Source: Membranipora membranacea
Taxonomy: Eukaryota > Bryozoa > Gymnolaemata > Cheilostomatida > Membraniporidae
Direction of reading: 5' to 3'
DNA length: 64,000 nt
NCBI GenBank assembly: GCA_914767715.1
Contig: OU612068.1
Location: 28,894,001 to 28,958,000, forward strand
Within the stretch, counting starts at the first letter, position 1, and every line of letters begins with the position of its first letter. A program made the translations under genes and the position numbers. A model generated the notes under the pieces. That model was not told where the DNA came from, did not search any database, and saw only the letters and a list, made by a program, of their open reading frames with translations. Of the stretch, positions 14,101 through 26,736 are shown one piece after another.

Positions 14101-14232
14101 CCCCTTCCATTATTTAATGCCCAGATTCGAGTCGGGGGACCACTTGCCCCTTCCATTATTTAATGCCCAGATTCGAGTCGGGGGACCACTTGCCCCTTCC
14201 ATTATTTAATGCCCAGATTCGAGTCGGGGGAC
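8160..14232. repeat. 46-bp satellite array (132 copies)
   Basis: The unit is cacttgccccttccattatt followed by taatg and the core cccagattcgagtcgggg, then gac; the period is 46. The core is shared with the 61-bp unit on the left and the decamer cacttgcccc with the 10-bp array on the right, so this unit is a composite of both neighbours. Copies are essentially identical. One visible variant (an a where the unit normally has c, just before cacttg) occurs at the left junction, position 8,160, and again at 13,910, exactly 125 units apart. There are no unique spacers, so this is a satellite and not a CRISPR array. Confidence 0.97.
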
Positions 14233-15175
14233 CACTTGCCCCCACTTGCCCCCACTTGCCCCCACTTGCCCCCACTTGCCCCCACTTGCCCCCACTTGCC
14301 CCCACTTGCCCCCACTTGCCCCCACTTGCCCCCACTTGCCCCCACTTGCCCCCACTTGCCCCCACTTGCCCCCACTTGCCCCCACTTGCCCCCACTTGCC
14401 CCCACTTGCCCCCACTTGCCCCCACTTGCCCCCACTTGCCCCCACTTGCCCCCACTTGCCCCCACTTGCCCCCACTTGCCCCCACTTGCCCCCACTTGCC
14501 CCCACTTGCCCCCACTTGCCCCCACTTGCCCCCACTTGCCCCCACTTGCCCCCACTTGCCCCCACTTGCCCCCACTTGCCCCCACTTGCCCCCACTTGCC
14601 CCCACTTGCCCCCACTTGCCCCCACTTGCCCCCACTTGCCCCCACTTGCCCCCACTTGCCCCCACTTGCCCCCACTTGCCCCCACTTGCCCCCACTTGCC
14701 CCCACTTGCCCCCACTTGCCCCCACTTGCCCCCACTTGCCCCCACTTGCCCCCACTTGCCCCCACTTGCCCCCACTTGCCCCCACTTGCCCCCACTTGCC
14801 CCCACTTGCCCCCACTTGCCCCCACTTGCCCCCACTTGCCCCCACTTGCCCCCACTTGCCCCCACTTGCCCCCACTTGCCCCCACTTGCCCCCACTTGCC
14901 CCCACTTGCCCCCACTTGCCCCCACTTGCCCCCACTTGCCCCCACTTGCCCCCACTTGCCCCCACTTGCCCCCACTTGCCCCCACTTGCCCCCACTTGCC
15001 CCCACTTGCCCCCACTTGCCCCCACTTGCCCCCACTTGCCCCCACTTGCCCCCACTTGCCCCCACTTGCCCCCACTTGCCCCCACTTGCCCCCACTTGCC
15101 CCCACTTGCCCCCACTTGCCCCCACTTGCCCCCACTTGCCCCCACTTGCCCCCACTTGCCCCCACTTGCCCCCAC
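14233..15175. repeat. 10-bp satellite array, cccacttgcc (about 94 copies)
   Basis: This is a perfect decamer repeat, with no variant seen until it stops at cccac/gaggc. The decamer is the start of the 46-bp unit and the reverse complement of the ggcaagtgg motif that builds the array to its right. Because the period is 10, three frames on each strand stay open, giving long Pro/Leu/His- or Gly/Lys/Trp-rich artefact frames of up to about 800 codons that should not be annotated. Confidence 0.97.
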
Positions 15176-17450
15176 GAGGCAAGTGGAGGCAAGTGGAGGC
15201 AAGTGGAGGCAAGTGGAGGCAAGTGGAAGTAAGTGGAGGCAAGTGGAAGTAAGTGGAGGCAAGTGGAAGTAAGTGGAGGCAAGTGGAAGTAAGTGGAGGC
15301 AAGTGGAAGTAAGTGGAGGCAAGTGGAAGTAAGTGGAGGCAAGTGGAAGCAAGTGGAGGCAAGTGGAAGTAAGTGGAGGCAAGTGGAAGTAAGTGGAGGC
15401 AAGTGGAGGCAAGTGGAAGTAAGTGGAGGCAAGTGGAAGTAAGTGGAGGCAAGTGGAAGTAAATGGAGGCAAGTGGAAGTAAGTGTAGGCAAGAGTGAGT
15501 AAGTGGAGGCAAGTGGAAGTAAGTGTAGGCAAGAGTGAGTAAGTGGAGGCAAGTGGAAGTAAGTGGAGGCAAGTGGAAGTAAGTCTAGGCAAGAGTGAGT
15601 AAGTGGAGGCAAGTGGACGTAAGTGGAGGCAAGTGGAAGTAAGTGGAGGCAAGTGGAAGTAAATAGAGGCAAGTGGAAGTAAGTGGAGGCAAGTGGAAGT
15701 ATGTGGAGGCAAGTGGAAGTAAGTGGAGGCAAGTGAAAGTAAGTGGAGGCAAGTGAAAGTAAGTGGAGGCAAGCGGAAGTAAGTGGAGGCAAGTGGAAGT
15801 AAGTGGAGGCAAGCGGAAGTAAGTGGAGGCAAGTGGAAGTAAGTGGAGGCAAGTGGAAGTAAGTGGAGGCAAGTGGAAGTAAGTGGAGGCAAGTGGAAGT
15901 TAGTGGAGGCAAGTGGAAGTAAGTGGAGGCAAGTGGAAGTAAGTGGAGGCAAGTGGAAGTAAGTGGAGGCAAGTGGAAGTAAGTGGAGGCAAGTGGAAGT
16001 AAGTGGAGGCAAGTGGAAGTAAGTGGAGGCAAGTGGAAGTAAGTGGAGGCAAGTGGAAGTAAGTGGAGGCAAGTGGAAGTAAATGGAGGCAAGTGGAAGT
16101 AAATGGAGGCAAGTAAAAGTAAACAGAGGCAAGTGGAAGTAAGAGGAGGCAAGTCGAAGTAAGTGGAGGCTAGTGGAAGTAAGTGGAGGCAAGTGGAAGT
16201 AAATGGAGGCAAGCGGAAGTAACTGGAGGCAAGTGGAACTAAGTGGAGGCAAGTGGAAGTAAGTGGAGGCAAGTGGAAGTAAGTGGAGGCAAGTGGAAGT
16301 AAGTGGAGGCAAGTGGAAGTAAGTGGAGGCAAGTGGAAGTAAGTGGAGGCAAGTGGAAGTAAATAGAGGCAAGTGGAAGTAAATGGAGGCAAGTAAAAGT
16401 AAACAGAGGCAAGTGGAAGTAAGAGGAGGCAAGTGGAAGTAAGTGGAGGCTAGTGGAAGTAAGTGGAGGCAAGCGGAAGTAAATGGAGGCAAGCGGAAGT
16501 AACTGGAGGCAAGCGGAAGTAAATGGAGGCAAGTGGAAGTAAGTGGAGGCATGCGGAGGTATATGGAGGCAGGTGGAAGTTAATGGAGGCAGGTGGAAGT
16601 TAATGGAGGCAGGTGGAAGTAAGTGGAGGCAAGTGGAAGTAAGTGGAGGCATGCGGAGGTATATGGAGGCAAGTGGAAGTTAATGGAGGCAGGTGGAAGA
16701 AAGTGGAGGCAAGTGGAAGTAAATTGAGGCAAGTGGAAGTAAATGGAGGCAAGTGGAAGTAAATAGAGGCAAGTGGAAGTTAGCGGAGGAAAACGGAACT
16801 AAGCAGATGCAAGTGGAAGTTCGTGAAAGTAAATAGAAGCAAGTGGAAGCAAGCAGAGACAAGTGGAGGTTAGCGGAGATAGGAAGTTAGTGGAGCAGGT
16901 GGAGCAAGTCGAGAATGCAGAGGCAAGTGGTAGTAAGTGGAACCGAGAGGAGGCAAATGGAAGTGATCTTGGGCAAGCAGAAGTAAGGGGACGCAAGTGG
17001 ATGTAAGTGGAGACGAGCAGAGGCAAGTCGGAGTAAGCAGAGGCAAGTGGAGAACAAGTAGATGTAACTGGAGAACAAGTGGAAGTAAATGGAGGCAAAC
17101 GAAAGCAAGTGGAGGAAAGCAGAAGTAAGCGGAACTAAGCAGAGGCAGGTGGAAATAAGTGAAGGCAGATGGAAGTAATGGAAATAAGCGGAGGCAAGTG
17201 GAAATAATCGGAGGCAAGTGGTAATGAGCGGAGGCAAGTAGAATTTAGCGGAGGCAAGTGGAACTGAGCGGAGGCAAGTGGAAGTAAGCGTAGGAAAGAG
17301 GAAGTAAATGGGAGTAAGTGTAGGTGATTGGAAGTCAGTGTATACAAGAAGACATAAAGGGAGGCAAGTGGAAATGAGGGTACGCAAGCGAAAGGAATCG
17401 AAGGCAAGTAAAAGTTAGCGGAGGCAGTGGTATTTAAGTCCAAGTGGAAG
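15176..17450. repeat. 20-bp satellite array (aagtggaggc/aagtggaagt), inverted and decaying
   Basis: It begins with four or five copies of aagtggaggc and then settles into a 20-bp dimer, aagtggaggc plus aagtggaagt. Relative to the array on its left the motif is inverted: ccacttgcc against ggcaagtgg, 7 bases apart at the junction. Copies are near-perfect close to the junction, carry growing numbers of substitutions after about 16,100, and become barely recognisable by 17,450. Longer-period structure is visible: a run containing aagtaaaagtaaacagaggc at about 16,110 recurs 280 bases later at about 16,390, and an atgcggaggtatatggaggc block recurs 100 bases apart near 16,550 and 16,650. Confidence 0.95.
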
Positions 17451-18297
17451 TAGGTATTTACAATAAACAGCGAGTGTTGGCAAGTTTAAGTAGGTATCTA
17501 CAAGTGAAGGCAGCCGACTAAATCAAATCAAAAAATGAAGGCAATACACTGGCTGTAGAATTTCAAGAAGGTGATAGTACCACAGACACAGGAATGTTTG
17601 TAGGTGGACAAACAAATAGATTGTTGTGTTGCAAAAAGGCAGGCAGAATCGTGTGGTACTAATAATAATCTCTAAATTTTGTAGAGCATGTGATTGGTTT
17701 TCCTGCGAGTGTTTTTCTAATTTTATATCTGATATTTCACGTATGAAACTAAATTATTGCAATGATTTATACATTGCAGAATCTATTATAAGCAACGCAA
17801 TGTTGTTAAGTACTGCGCAATAATGTCATACATACACACACACCAAAAATTTCTAAAATATGTTAATGGCAAAAATAATACATAGTACGATCAAGGTGCC
17901 ACTTATGGCCTCATTTATTAAAAATATTTCCAAATTATCTCACTAGAATATTCCAAAGTTAACTTTGTCAATGGATTTTTGAAATGAATGACCAGAGCTT
18001 CTTTTTGATGTGTCAGTGTAAAAATACAAGCTTTCTTCTTATTGCAACGAGTCAGTCATAGATCTACTATATATTCTAATATCAACAAAAGAATAAATCT
18101 ACCTGGAGTTGCTGAGAGATTGGCAGTTCTTTGGTGTTGATAAGTGAAGCGTTTGTTTCTCATATACTGATGCTTACTCCAACACACTTTGATGTATTTT
18201 AGTAGGTTGTAGGTCACACAATGGCTACAAATGGAAGCTATTTAAATCAATTTCAATGCAAATTTTCACTCACTGACTTATTAGAGATGAGCATAAT
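17451..18297. other. AT-rich sequence without a recognised feature
   Basis: This is the first unique sequence after the satellites. It holds only short frames of up to 65 codons with no family resemblance, a short (ca)n tract near 17,832, and no convincing exon, RNA gene or repeat. Confidence 0.6.
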
Positions 18298-18366
18298 GAT
18301 CGGGCGCAGCCCGATCCACACGCGTAGGCGTGGCGGGGAGGGCGTGGGAGGGGCGCTTAAGCGCCC
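18298..18366. repeat. Cluster of GC-rich palindromes
   Basis: Three hairpin-forming palindromes lie within 70 bases of otherwise AT-rich DNA: gatcgggc-gca-gcccgatc at 18,298-18,316, an imperfect ccacacgc/gcgtgg pair just after it, and the perfect gggcgcttaagcgccc at 18,351-18,366. The sharp base-composition step suggests an inserted short element. Its family is unknown. Confidence 0.6.
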
Positions 18367-18529
18367 TCCGACCACGGAAATTTTTGCATATCGGTAGCAA
18401 AATAGTGCAAGCAGAGAGGTATTTCAATAGCTCACTTAGCTGTTGGGTACTTTCAGAAAACAACTCAATAGCAGTAAAAGATTACGGTAAAAATGCTCCA
18501 GTTATAAAGCACCCATTTGAAAAAAACTG

Positions 18530-18617
18530 ACCTTAATGGGATTTCGAACCCACAACAATCTGATTAACAGTGATTATAAAGCAGACGCCCTACATACTGA
18601 GCTATTCAGTCACTCAC
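18530..18617 (-). mobile_element. tRNA-like / tRNA-derived segment
   Basis: On the minus strand the segment carries tagctcagtatgtagggc, a box A/D-arm pattern, and gggttcgaaatccc, a box B/T-arm pattern, at tRNA-like spacing with a lengthened anticodon region. The acceptor ends pair poorly, so a functional tRNA gene is unlikely. A SINE head or tRNA pseudogene fits better. The 280 bases to its right show nothing recognisable. Confidence 0.55.
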
Positions 18618-18899
18618 GGAAATACGAGGGCCGTGAGTGCTAATATACGCCACTGTTGCAATGATATTGTTAATGTTATCCGAATTGCCGTCAGTCAAAT
18701 TTAATTACAAATAAATTGATTCAGTTTTAACCCTTCACAAGACCTAACACTGTCTTCACTCTGATCAATCACTCAGGGGTAGAGATATAAAATATGCAAT
18801 ATATCAATCAATGTTTTGTGTCATTTGATTTACATGTTTTGTAAATTATTATTGTTTTTATCGTACATACATTCTGACAGTGCCAGAGATTGCCGAGTA

Positions 18900-21800
18900 G
18901 TTTATTGTTCACCAAGTAGAAGTAACCTGCAGCATCTCATCTAGAGTAAAGGAGAATGAGGTGAGGACATGCACAAAGCCAAGCCCAGCTTTTTTATGCT
19001 CACAGAGAAGGAGACGCGTATATAAAATTTTTGACCCTGTAATCAATACAAGCTCTAGCCTTGCCTGTACCAAAGCAGTTATCTTGTGTGATGCCATTGG
19101 CTTCAAAAAATATACTGTTCATTCAAATCTTGTGCTTGATCATGGATTTAATTGAGAACGGGTCTCAGATGAAACTGTTAGCACATCTTACCATAGTGTC
19201 CTACAAGTTGATAGTAAAACGACAATTGATTCCACTTTTCAGCCATTCACAGACACGCATCAAATTCTGACCTAAAATGGCAACATTATTATGTTAAGCT
19301 TTAGGGTGTGATTTCTAATATGATACAGGTACTTTGAAGAGCTGATTTGAGGGGTTTTATAGATACTGAAGGTGACAAAAGTATTTTGTATTAACACGAA
19401 TGTTTATGATGTGTCAGGCACTGGCTTTAAAAGAAATCCACCGTTAATGCAATCTTACCTGTACAAATCGATTGGAGTTTCACACAATAACTGCAGAGGT
19501 ACTGTATAGAGAAGTCGAGTGTTGATATGATGAAGTATTCAGCTAGTTGTATAGGTTAAGTTGCAACATAATGAATCTTGCTTCCTCTGCCAGGTCCTTT
19601 CACAAGTTAACACAGTGTATTGTATCCAAGTATTCACTTATGTAGATGATCCTACTTGCTGTGATTATCCTAGAAAAGTGAATTGGAAAGAGGTTACAAG
19701 AAAATGATGAATTGAATTTCTCTTTCTTTTCTTATAATCAATTTACATGACAATTAATTTCACTTTTCAGCCACTCATAGGCATTCATCAAATTCTGACC
19801 AAAAATAGCAACCTGAATATGATAAACTTTAGGATGTGACTTCTAATATTACACTGGTACTTGATACCTTGTACCTGATTTGAGGGGTTGATTTAAAAAA
19901 GTATGCCAAAAGAGTTGAAATCTTAGAAACAAGATTTCTATCAATTATTCATAATCGGTGGTTGTTGGGGCCAGTTTTTGTAATAAATACTTTAAGACGG
20001 AGTAGAATTTTTCAGAGACATATTATAACATCAGGAGAATTGGCTCAACCATAAACATCAATGAGTATATCAAAAATGTTTGTTGGCTCAACTGTATCAA
20101 TCTTTACAGTTCAGATCCCAAGTCTTTGAGGGAAGAACACAACTCTTACCTCATTATGGCAGTGTCTTTGCATTCACTATAGCAATTTCAGGTTCTTGGA
20201 GCAATCTTCGTACATAATACAGCACTCTTAGTTAGGACTGTGAGGTGTTTCTGCAGACTAGATGGCCTTTAAGAAATTTAAGGTATTTGTTGGTACAGAG
20301 AATATCACAGCACAGCACAATACACATTTGGATCCATAGGTTGGTACTGTACACAATAGCTTGAAGTTGGGCGTAACCTGCTGCCAACCAGTTTGACCAA
20401 AAATCACATTATTGCCATCAAACTTGGCAATAAGAAAATAATTCCATCTAGGGAGTTTAGAGATGAAGCTTTGCGTATGAAGCGACCCCTGTAATGTAAT
20501 GTTACTTACATAATTTTGTTAGTAATATTGCGTTGAGTCACTTTCCTCAAGTTGCTCCTTTGCAGTTTATCATTTTAGTCAAGACCTTTCTCAACGACCA
20601 TAATAACAGTACACTTCTGTCATATATGTATGTTAGCTACTAGATATCAATATGTTCATCCAGCAGACTTGGACGCCTCAGATGTTTCTGCTTCTGGCTA
20701 CAAGAAGTGGCATAGAATTAAAGATATTGGGTGTGACTGGATAAAAACTAATATGTTAAATTGTGAAATGAATACCGGGAAGGATTCAAAGAGTTCATTG
20801 ACCAATTGTGAGAATTATGCCAAAAATTAATAACGTTTTTCACAGCAATACGAGATTTAATTATTGGCGGTATGGCATTTGGTATGATAGCTGAATTAGG
20901 TCTATCAAGGTCCTGTTGAGCAGATGCTTGAAAAAATTAAATACTGTAAAATTGCTATACAATTTGGACTTTGAAAAGTTTTTGGATTGGGATGAGATTT
21001 CATATAACATATTAATTGTTTTATTTCTTGTTCATGCCTGTTACTAGTGTGAACAGAAGAGAAGCAGCTACAGTGTTAGTCTGTTCTAAAGTAAATTCTT
21101 TTTGCCTGCGGCGTGATCATTTGAGAGAGAGCAATTCCAAATGCAGGTAAATTGACCAAACTTGGGTCCAGTTCTAATGTCTTACCTTTGTATTATTTGA
21201 TGAGTAATATCAATCACAATCCCTTCTGCGATAGATAAGTAGAAAGCTTATATCAGTGCAAACTGCCTTTAGAATGACATACCCAAGGTCTGAAGTACAC
21301 ACTGGCAAAATTAAAAGAATATGGTAGGCGAAAGTGCAAACACACTAGATCTCTAAGCTTAGCTTTGGAATGCTTTAAAATGATCACACAGAGTGGCCTT
21401 GCACATAAATCATTGAATCGTTTGGCCCTGTGATTGATATAAGCTCTTGCCTTTGTCATTGCTAGAGCAGTTATCTTACTGTGCTGTTTTTTGGATATAA
21501 ATGTTGCCAACCAAATATTTTGTACCAACACAACCGTTTATGATGTGTCAGGCATTGTAATCAAGGCTATTATAAAATATACCATTCATTCAAGTCTCTT
21601 GTGGCATCATTCGATTTTAAGAAGAGTTTGAGATGAAACTGTGAGGACATCTTACCGTGGTATACCACAAGGCACAAGTTGACAGTTGAACCCTTCGATG
21701 GTTCCTGCTTTGTTTAGCTCGTGGTGTAATATCTGTTGGAAAGACATCCAAAGCCCAAGGTATAATCAATCCGGCTGTCAACAGCAGTACAATGTATCCG

Positions 21801-22900
21801 TGATCTACAAAATAAGTTTCACTCATGTAGATGATCCTGCCTGTTTTGATTAACCTAGAAAAGTGAATTGGAATGAGGTTATGAGAAAATGACGAATTGA
21901 ATTTCTCAGGAATTAAAGACGAAAGCAGAGTTTAGAGAGATGAAGCTTTTCGCATGAAGCTACCCCCGTAATGTGATGTTACTTACATAATTTTGTTAAT
22001 AAGATTGCGGTTGAGTCACTTTCCTCAAGATGCTCCTTTGCAGTGTAGCGTTAGTCAGGACTCTTTATCCGTGCTCATAATAACAGTACACTTCTGTCAT
22101 ATATGCATATAAGCAGACTTGAATGTCTCAGATGTTTCTGCTTCTGGCTACAAGAAGTGGCATATAATTCAAGACGTGACCAATGGAGGGGGAGCAATTC
22201 CAAATGCAGGTTAATGGACCAAACTTGGATTAGTTCTAATGTCTTACCTTTCTATACAAGTCATCCGAAGCACAATTTATCCGGCTGTCAACAGCTGAAC
22301 AACGCGGCCAAAATCTACAAAATGAGATGAAAAATACAGATTTATTCAAAAGCAGAAATAGCAATTCAAACTACAACCATTGGCTCCAACAGCCGGAAGC
22401 GAAAGCCATAAGGCTATGTGAAATTCAAATCGTTGATCGCCTACTCAAAGGGTCTTATTATGAATTATTGTGATAATAAGTTACAGACATACAGTGCTTT
22501 TTTTACTTGTCATATTTTGTAATGTAATCTTACCTGCAAAGATCGATGAGAGTGTCATAAAATAACTGTCGATAACAGATTGAGAAGTCGAGTGTTGATA
22601 TGAGTAACTGATAGGAGTATTTAGCTAGTTGAGTCGGTTTAGTCGTAACCACTGATATATATTCATGGTCGTAACATCATAAATCTTGAGTGTTCTGCCA
22701 AGTCTTTTCAAGTTAACACAATCCATTATATCCGATTATCCCTAAGTAGATGATTGCTACCTGTTGTGATTATCCTGGAAAAGTGAAATTGATAAGATAT
22801 GAATTGAACTTCTCTATTTTTTCTTAGAATTTAGGATTTTCATGGCAATTAATTTGACTTTCCAGCCAATCAGAGACACACACCAAATTCTGACTTACAT
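18900..22900. repeat. Diverged segmental duplications (several blocks, 2-3 copies each)
   Basis: Several blocks recur with substitutions and indels. The stretch at about 19,040-19,260 matches about 21,420-21,690. A block with ttgaggggtt and a nearby cctagaaaagtgaattgga motif recurs at 19,300-19,700, around 19,830-19,900, 21,825-21,880 and 22,700-22,985. The block with gttacttacataattttgtt and cacttctgtcatat recurs at about 20,495-20,630, 21,970-22,110 and again beyond the tandem array at about 30,465-30,610. No intact gene was recognised. Reading frames are short and not shared between copies. Confidence 0.7.
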
Positions 22901-25900
22901 TAGCAGCATTATGAGAAACTTTAATTTGTGTGATTATGATATTACTGGTAATACAAGGAGTTGATTGGAGGGGTCGATTTTAGTGACTGATTTGCCATAA
23001 CAGTTGAAATCTTAGAACAAGCTTTTCTATAGATCCTTCATTATCAGTGTTTATTGCAGTCAGTTTTTTTTAGTCAGAGTAGAACTTCCTAATAACATAT
23101 AAAATGATGACAAATTTCAACAATTTTCACAGTTCAGATCCAAAGTCATCGAGAGAAAAACACAGCTCTCACCATGTCATGTTGGCAGCTGTCTTTGTGT
23201 TATCGATATCATTATCGGGTTCTTCAGGTAATCTATGTACGTACGAGTACTCTTAGTAGGGCTGCGACAGCCCAATCTTCATTGTAACGGACCGGATCAA
23301 CCTAAAACATGCCAGTTTCCTCTGTGTAAACTCAGCTTAATGAGGTTCAATGTTAAAATTATGTATAATTGACCGGACAGGTACTGTATATTTTTCAGCT
23401 AATGCTTACCAGTCAGTTTAGGAAGTTTAAGCAAGATGGCTTTCCCTTTGACCTTTGAAAGATTGTACAGCCAGCATGCATATTTTGGTTGTTGCTTCTT
23501 TTCCATCAGCTAGAGTCTGTTCGATAAAAGAGCGTCTCAGTCAATGTCATATCTCCACACAATCAATGAGTATACTAATTTTTTCGCTGAAACATCTAGA
23601 AATAAATAACTAATAGCTTTCAACACTTGACATTTCCTTTGACAACGCCATTTAAATCTCCAAGCACTAGTTTACTGAATGAAACTAATTTGCATGAAGC
23701 AAGCTTATTACAGATCTAAACCAGATTCAGTGTTGGAAGGTATCAGAGCAATAATGTTACCTTTACTGAAATAAGAATATTGCAGGTGCAAACTTGTTGT
23801 TGTAATCTTGGTGTTGATCTCTTGATTTGCCTATAGCTAGCTCTCCGTGATTTTCGATCGTCAGGATTGTGAGGGGTTTATTCTGGCTATATCACAGCAT
23901 ATCACAGCTCAATCGTCTTTGTTATGGACTGAATCAACCTGAAACATAACAACAGATTAAAATGACAAGCTCAATATATGAGGGTACTCGAACCAAGCAC
24001 TCCTTGCTTGAACCAACCTCACCTTATATCGGGCTTCTGTCATGACAGAAAATCAAGTGGATTATTTGTACACTCCATGTTTTCTACACAATGTCATAAC
24101 AAAGTTTTAGATATTAAAAAGAAGACCAACAGCATATAATAGTTTTGACAAGGGTTGTTGCTGATGAAAATCGTTATGGTCTTCGGAAGTTGTTGCAATC
24201 AACTCACTGAATTTGTGTTGCCTCGGAAAACTTGTCTGTGTAGTGTTCGATTCTCAATTTTCTTCATAATTAGGCTGCCCATCCTCTTCTCCCTTGGTGT
24301 GTCCAGATTCTTCAGGAGCCACTGATATCATGCTGTCACTATCAGTCGTCGCACGGAGGCTTATTGGTTTTTAATAGCAATTTCAAAGCTTATCTGAAAA
24401 TAAAGGGGTAAAACCAAGCTCGTTATTTATTGTTGTACCGTCAATTTTTATTATCAGCATAAGGTAACTCTACTGCCTACTGCCAGGCAGGGAAATATGG
24501 ACTAATCACAGTGTAAGTAAAGCTCTCTGAAGTTTCTTCAAGATTACAGGTGTAGGTTTTGCTGAGACATTGACTGAAGACCAACTGATTTGACGACTCG
24601 GACGAATAAATAAACTTGAGGGATAGGTCACAAATATTAAGTTATCTCCTCCAGCATGATTCAAATAGGTCCTGAACTACAATAGATTAAATTCAAAAGT
24701 GGGGTAATTAGTTTTGGCCTGACAATTCTGTATACTTTTCAGTTAATGCTTACCAGTTTAGTAACTTTGAGCAGATTCTATGCTTCGATAAAAGAGCTTT
24801 GCAGTCAAATATCATATCTCCATACAATCAATGGCTATACTAATATCTCTTCGTAGTATCTAGAAATAAAAAGCTATAGGATTACAGAGACAGGCAAAGC
24901 TGTGGATAATTCTCACATTCTAACATTTGACAACGCTATTAAAGTCTTCGCCGAAATAGCCTATTAGTCTACTAAATAAATTCAGTATCAAACTAGTTTG
25001 TATGAAGTAGGTTAATTGCAGCTCTGAACCAGATTTAGTGTTGAAGGTAATCTGAGCAAAGATTTTACCTTGGATGTAATAAGATTATATGCTCACGACA
25101 AATTCCCTGCTGTCCTGTTGTTGATCTCTTGATTTGCCTATAACTACCAACGACTCCTTGCCTGAACGAACCTCACCTTATATCGGGCTTCTGTCATAAA
25201 GATTTTTACGCTTCATGTTATCCACATAATTAGGCTGCCTACCCTCTTCTTTTTTTGTGTGTCCTGGTTCTTTGAGATTCACTGATACCATGCTGTCCCT
25301 GTTGCAGTCACCCCACGGATGTTTGTCGATTTTAAATGGCAGTTTTTAAGGTTACCTGAAATTAAAAGGGGTAAAATCAAGCTTGCTATTTATTGTAGTA
25401 CCATCACTTTTTTCATAAGCTAAAGTATATTCTACTACCAATCAGGGAAATTTGCGCCCATTTGATTCTGTATAGCGCATTAAAATGAGTTTTGTTATTT
25501 AAATCACAGTGCAAAGATGTCTGAATTTTCTCCCACATTACATTTGCATGTATTGGAGAAACACAGACTGATGACTTGACTAACTGATTTCATGACTCGG
25601 AATCTGTTCATACAACAGAAAACAAATAGATTTGAGGGCAAAGGTAACAAGACTATTAAGTTAATAACTCCAGCTTGATAAAATAAGGAGTCCTAAACTA
25701 CCTATAGAGATTAAGTATCAAAGTGGTGTATTCAGATTTTTGCCAACAGTACTGTACATTTTTCAGTTTATGCTTACCAGTTTAGGGAGTTGAAGCAAGA
25801 TGGCTCTCCTCCTTTGACCTAAAAATTGTTCAGCCAGAAGTGCAATTTAAGTTCTTTTCCATCAGCTAGAGTATATGCATCGGAAAAGATATTCTCAGTC

Positions 25901-26736
25901 AAATGTCATATCTCCACACAATGACTATACTAATTTCTCTTCCGTAACATCTAGAAATAAAAAGATGATACAGAGACGTGCAAAACTGTGGACCATTCTT
26001 TCATTCCTTAATATTACCTTAGACAACGCTATGCAAGTCTCCCAAATACAAGTCTCCCAAATAAATACAATATCTAGTTTGTATGAAGCATGCTTATTAT
26101 AGCTCTGAACCAGATTCAGTGTTGAAAAGTATCAGAGCAAAAATGTTATCTTGGCTGTATTAACATTATCAGCTGGCGACAAATATTTTTATATATTAGG
26201 TTTGTGAGTAAAAGCATGTGTATCTATAGGTTAGTACTTTACACTTTAGCTTAAAGATGGGCAAGGACAGTTATCAATTTTAGGTTCTTGAGGCAATCAC
26301 TGTACATACCGGTACTCTTAGTTGGGACTGACTGTGAGGTGTTAATTCCGGCCATATTGCCCTAGTTTCTGGTTGATGACCATTATAAATTAAAAGGTAC
26401 TCATTAGTGCGAAGCGCGTATCAGAGCCCATTCACCATTGTTATGGACTGGGCCAACCTGAAACATAATGTTGGTTAAAAATGACAAAAGCACAAAATAA
26501 GAGGGTACTAAACCGTGGAATTCCTGCTTGAGCCAACATCACCATAAATCGGGTTTCTGTCACAACAGGAAATTATGTGGAAGATTTGTACGCTTCATGT
26601 TGTCTGAACATTTTCTCAACAAATTTTCGGATATTAAAATTAAACTATGGTATGATAGTTGTGACAAGGGTTTTGCAATCAACTCACTGAATTCATGTTG
26701 ACTCAGCAAAATAGTAGTCTGTGTAGTGTTTGATAC

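Noticed and set aside
8160-14232. CRISPR-like regular repeats
   Set aside because: The whole 46-bp unit repeats without unique spacers, and the genomic context is eukaryotic.
14156-16552. Reading frames of 300-800 codons on both strands in the 10-bp and 20-bp arrays
   Set aside because: Periods of 10 and 20 with no stop in the unit keep all frames open. The products are pure repeats (PHLPPLAPTC, SGGKWGQVGA types) and mirror each other on the two strands.
1-17450. Telomere
   Set aside because: No short G-rich telomeric repeat such as ttaggg arrays is present, and the units are 61, 46, 10 and 20 bp satellites. A subtelomeric position remains possible.
18530-18617. Functional tRNA gene
   Set aside because: The acceptor stem does not pair and the anticodon region is too long. 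The tRNA-like arms alone support only a derived element.
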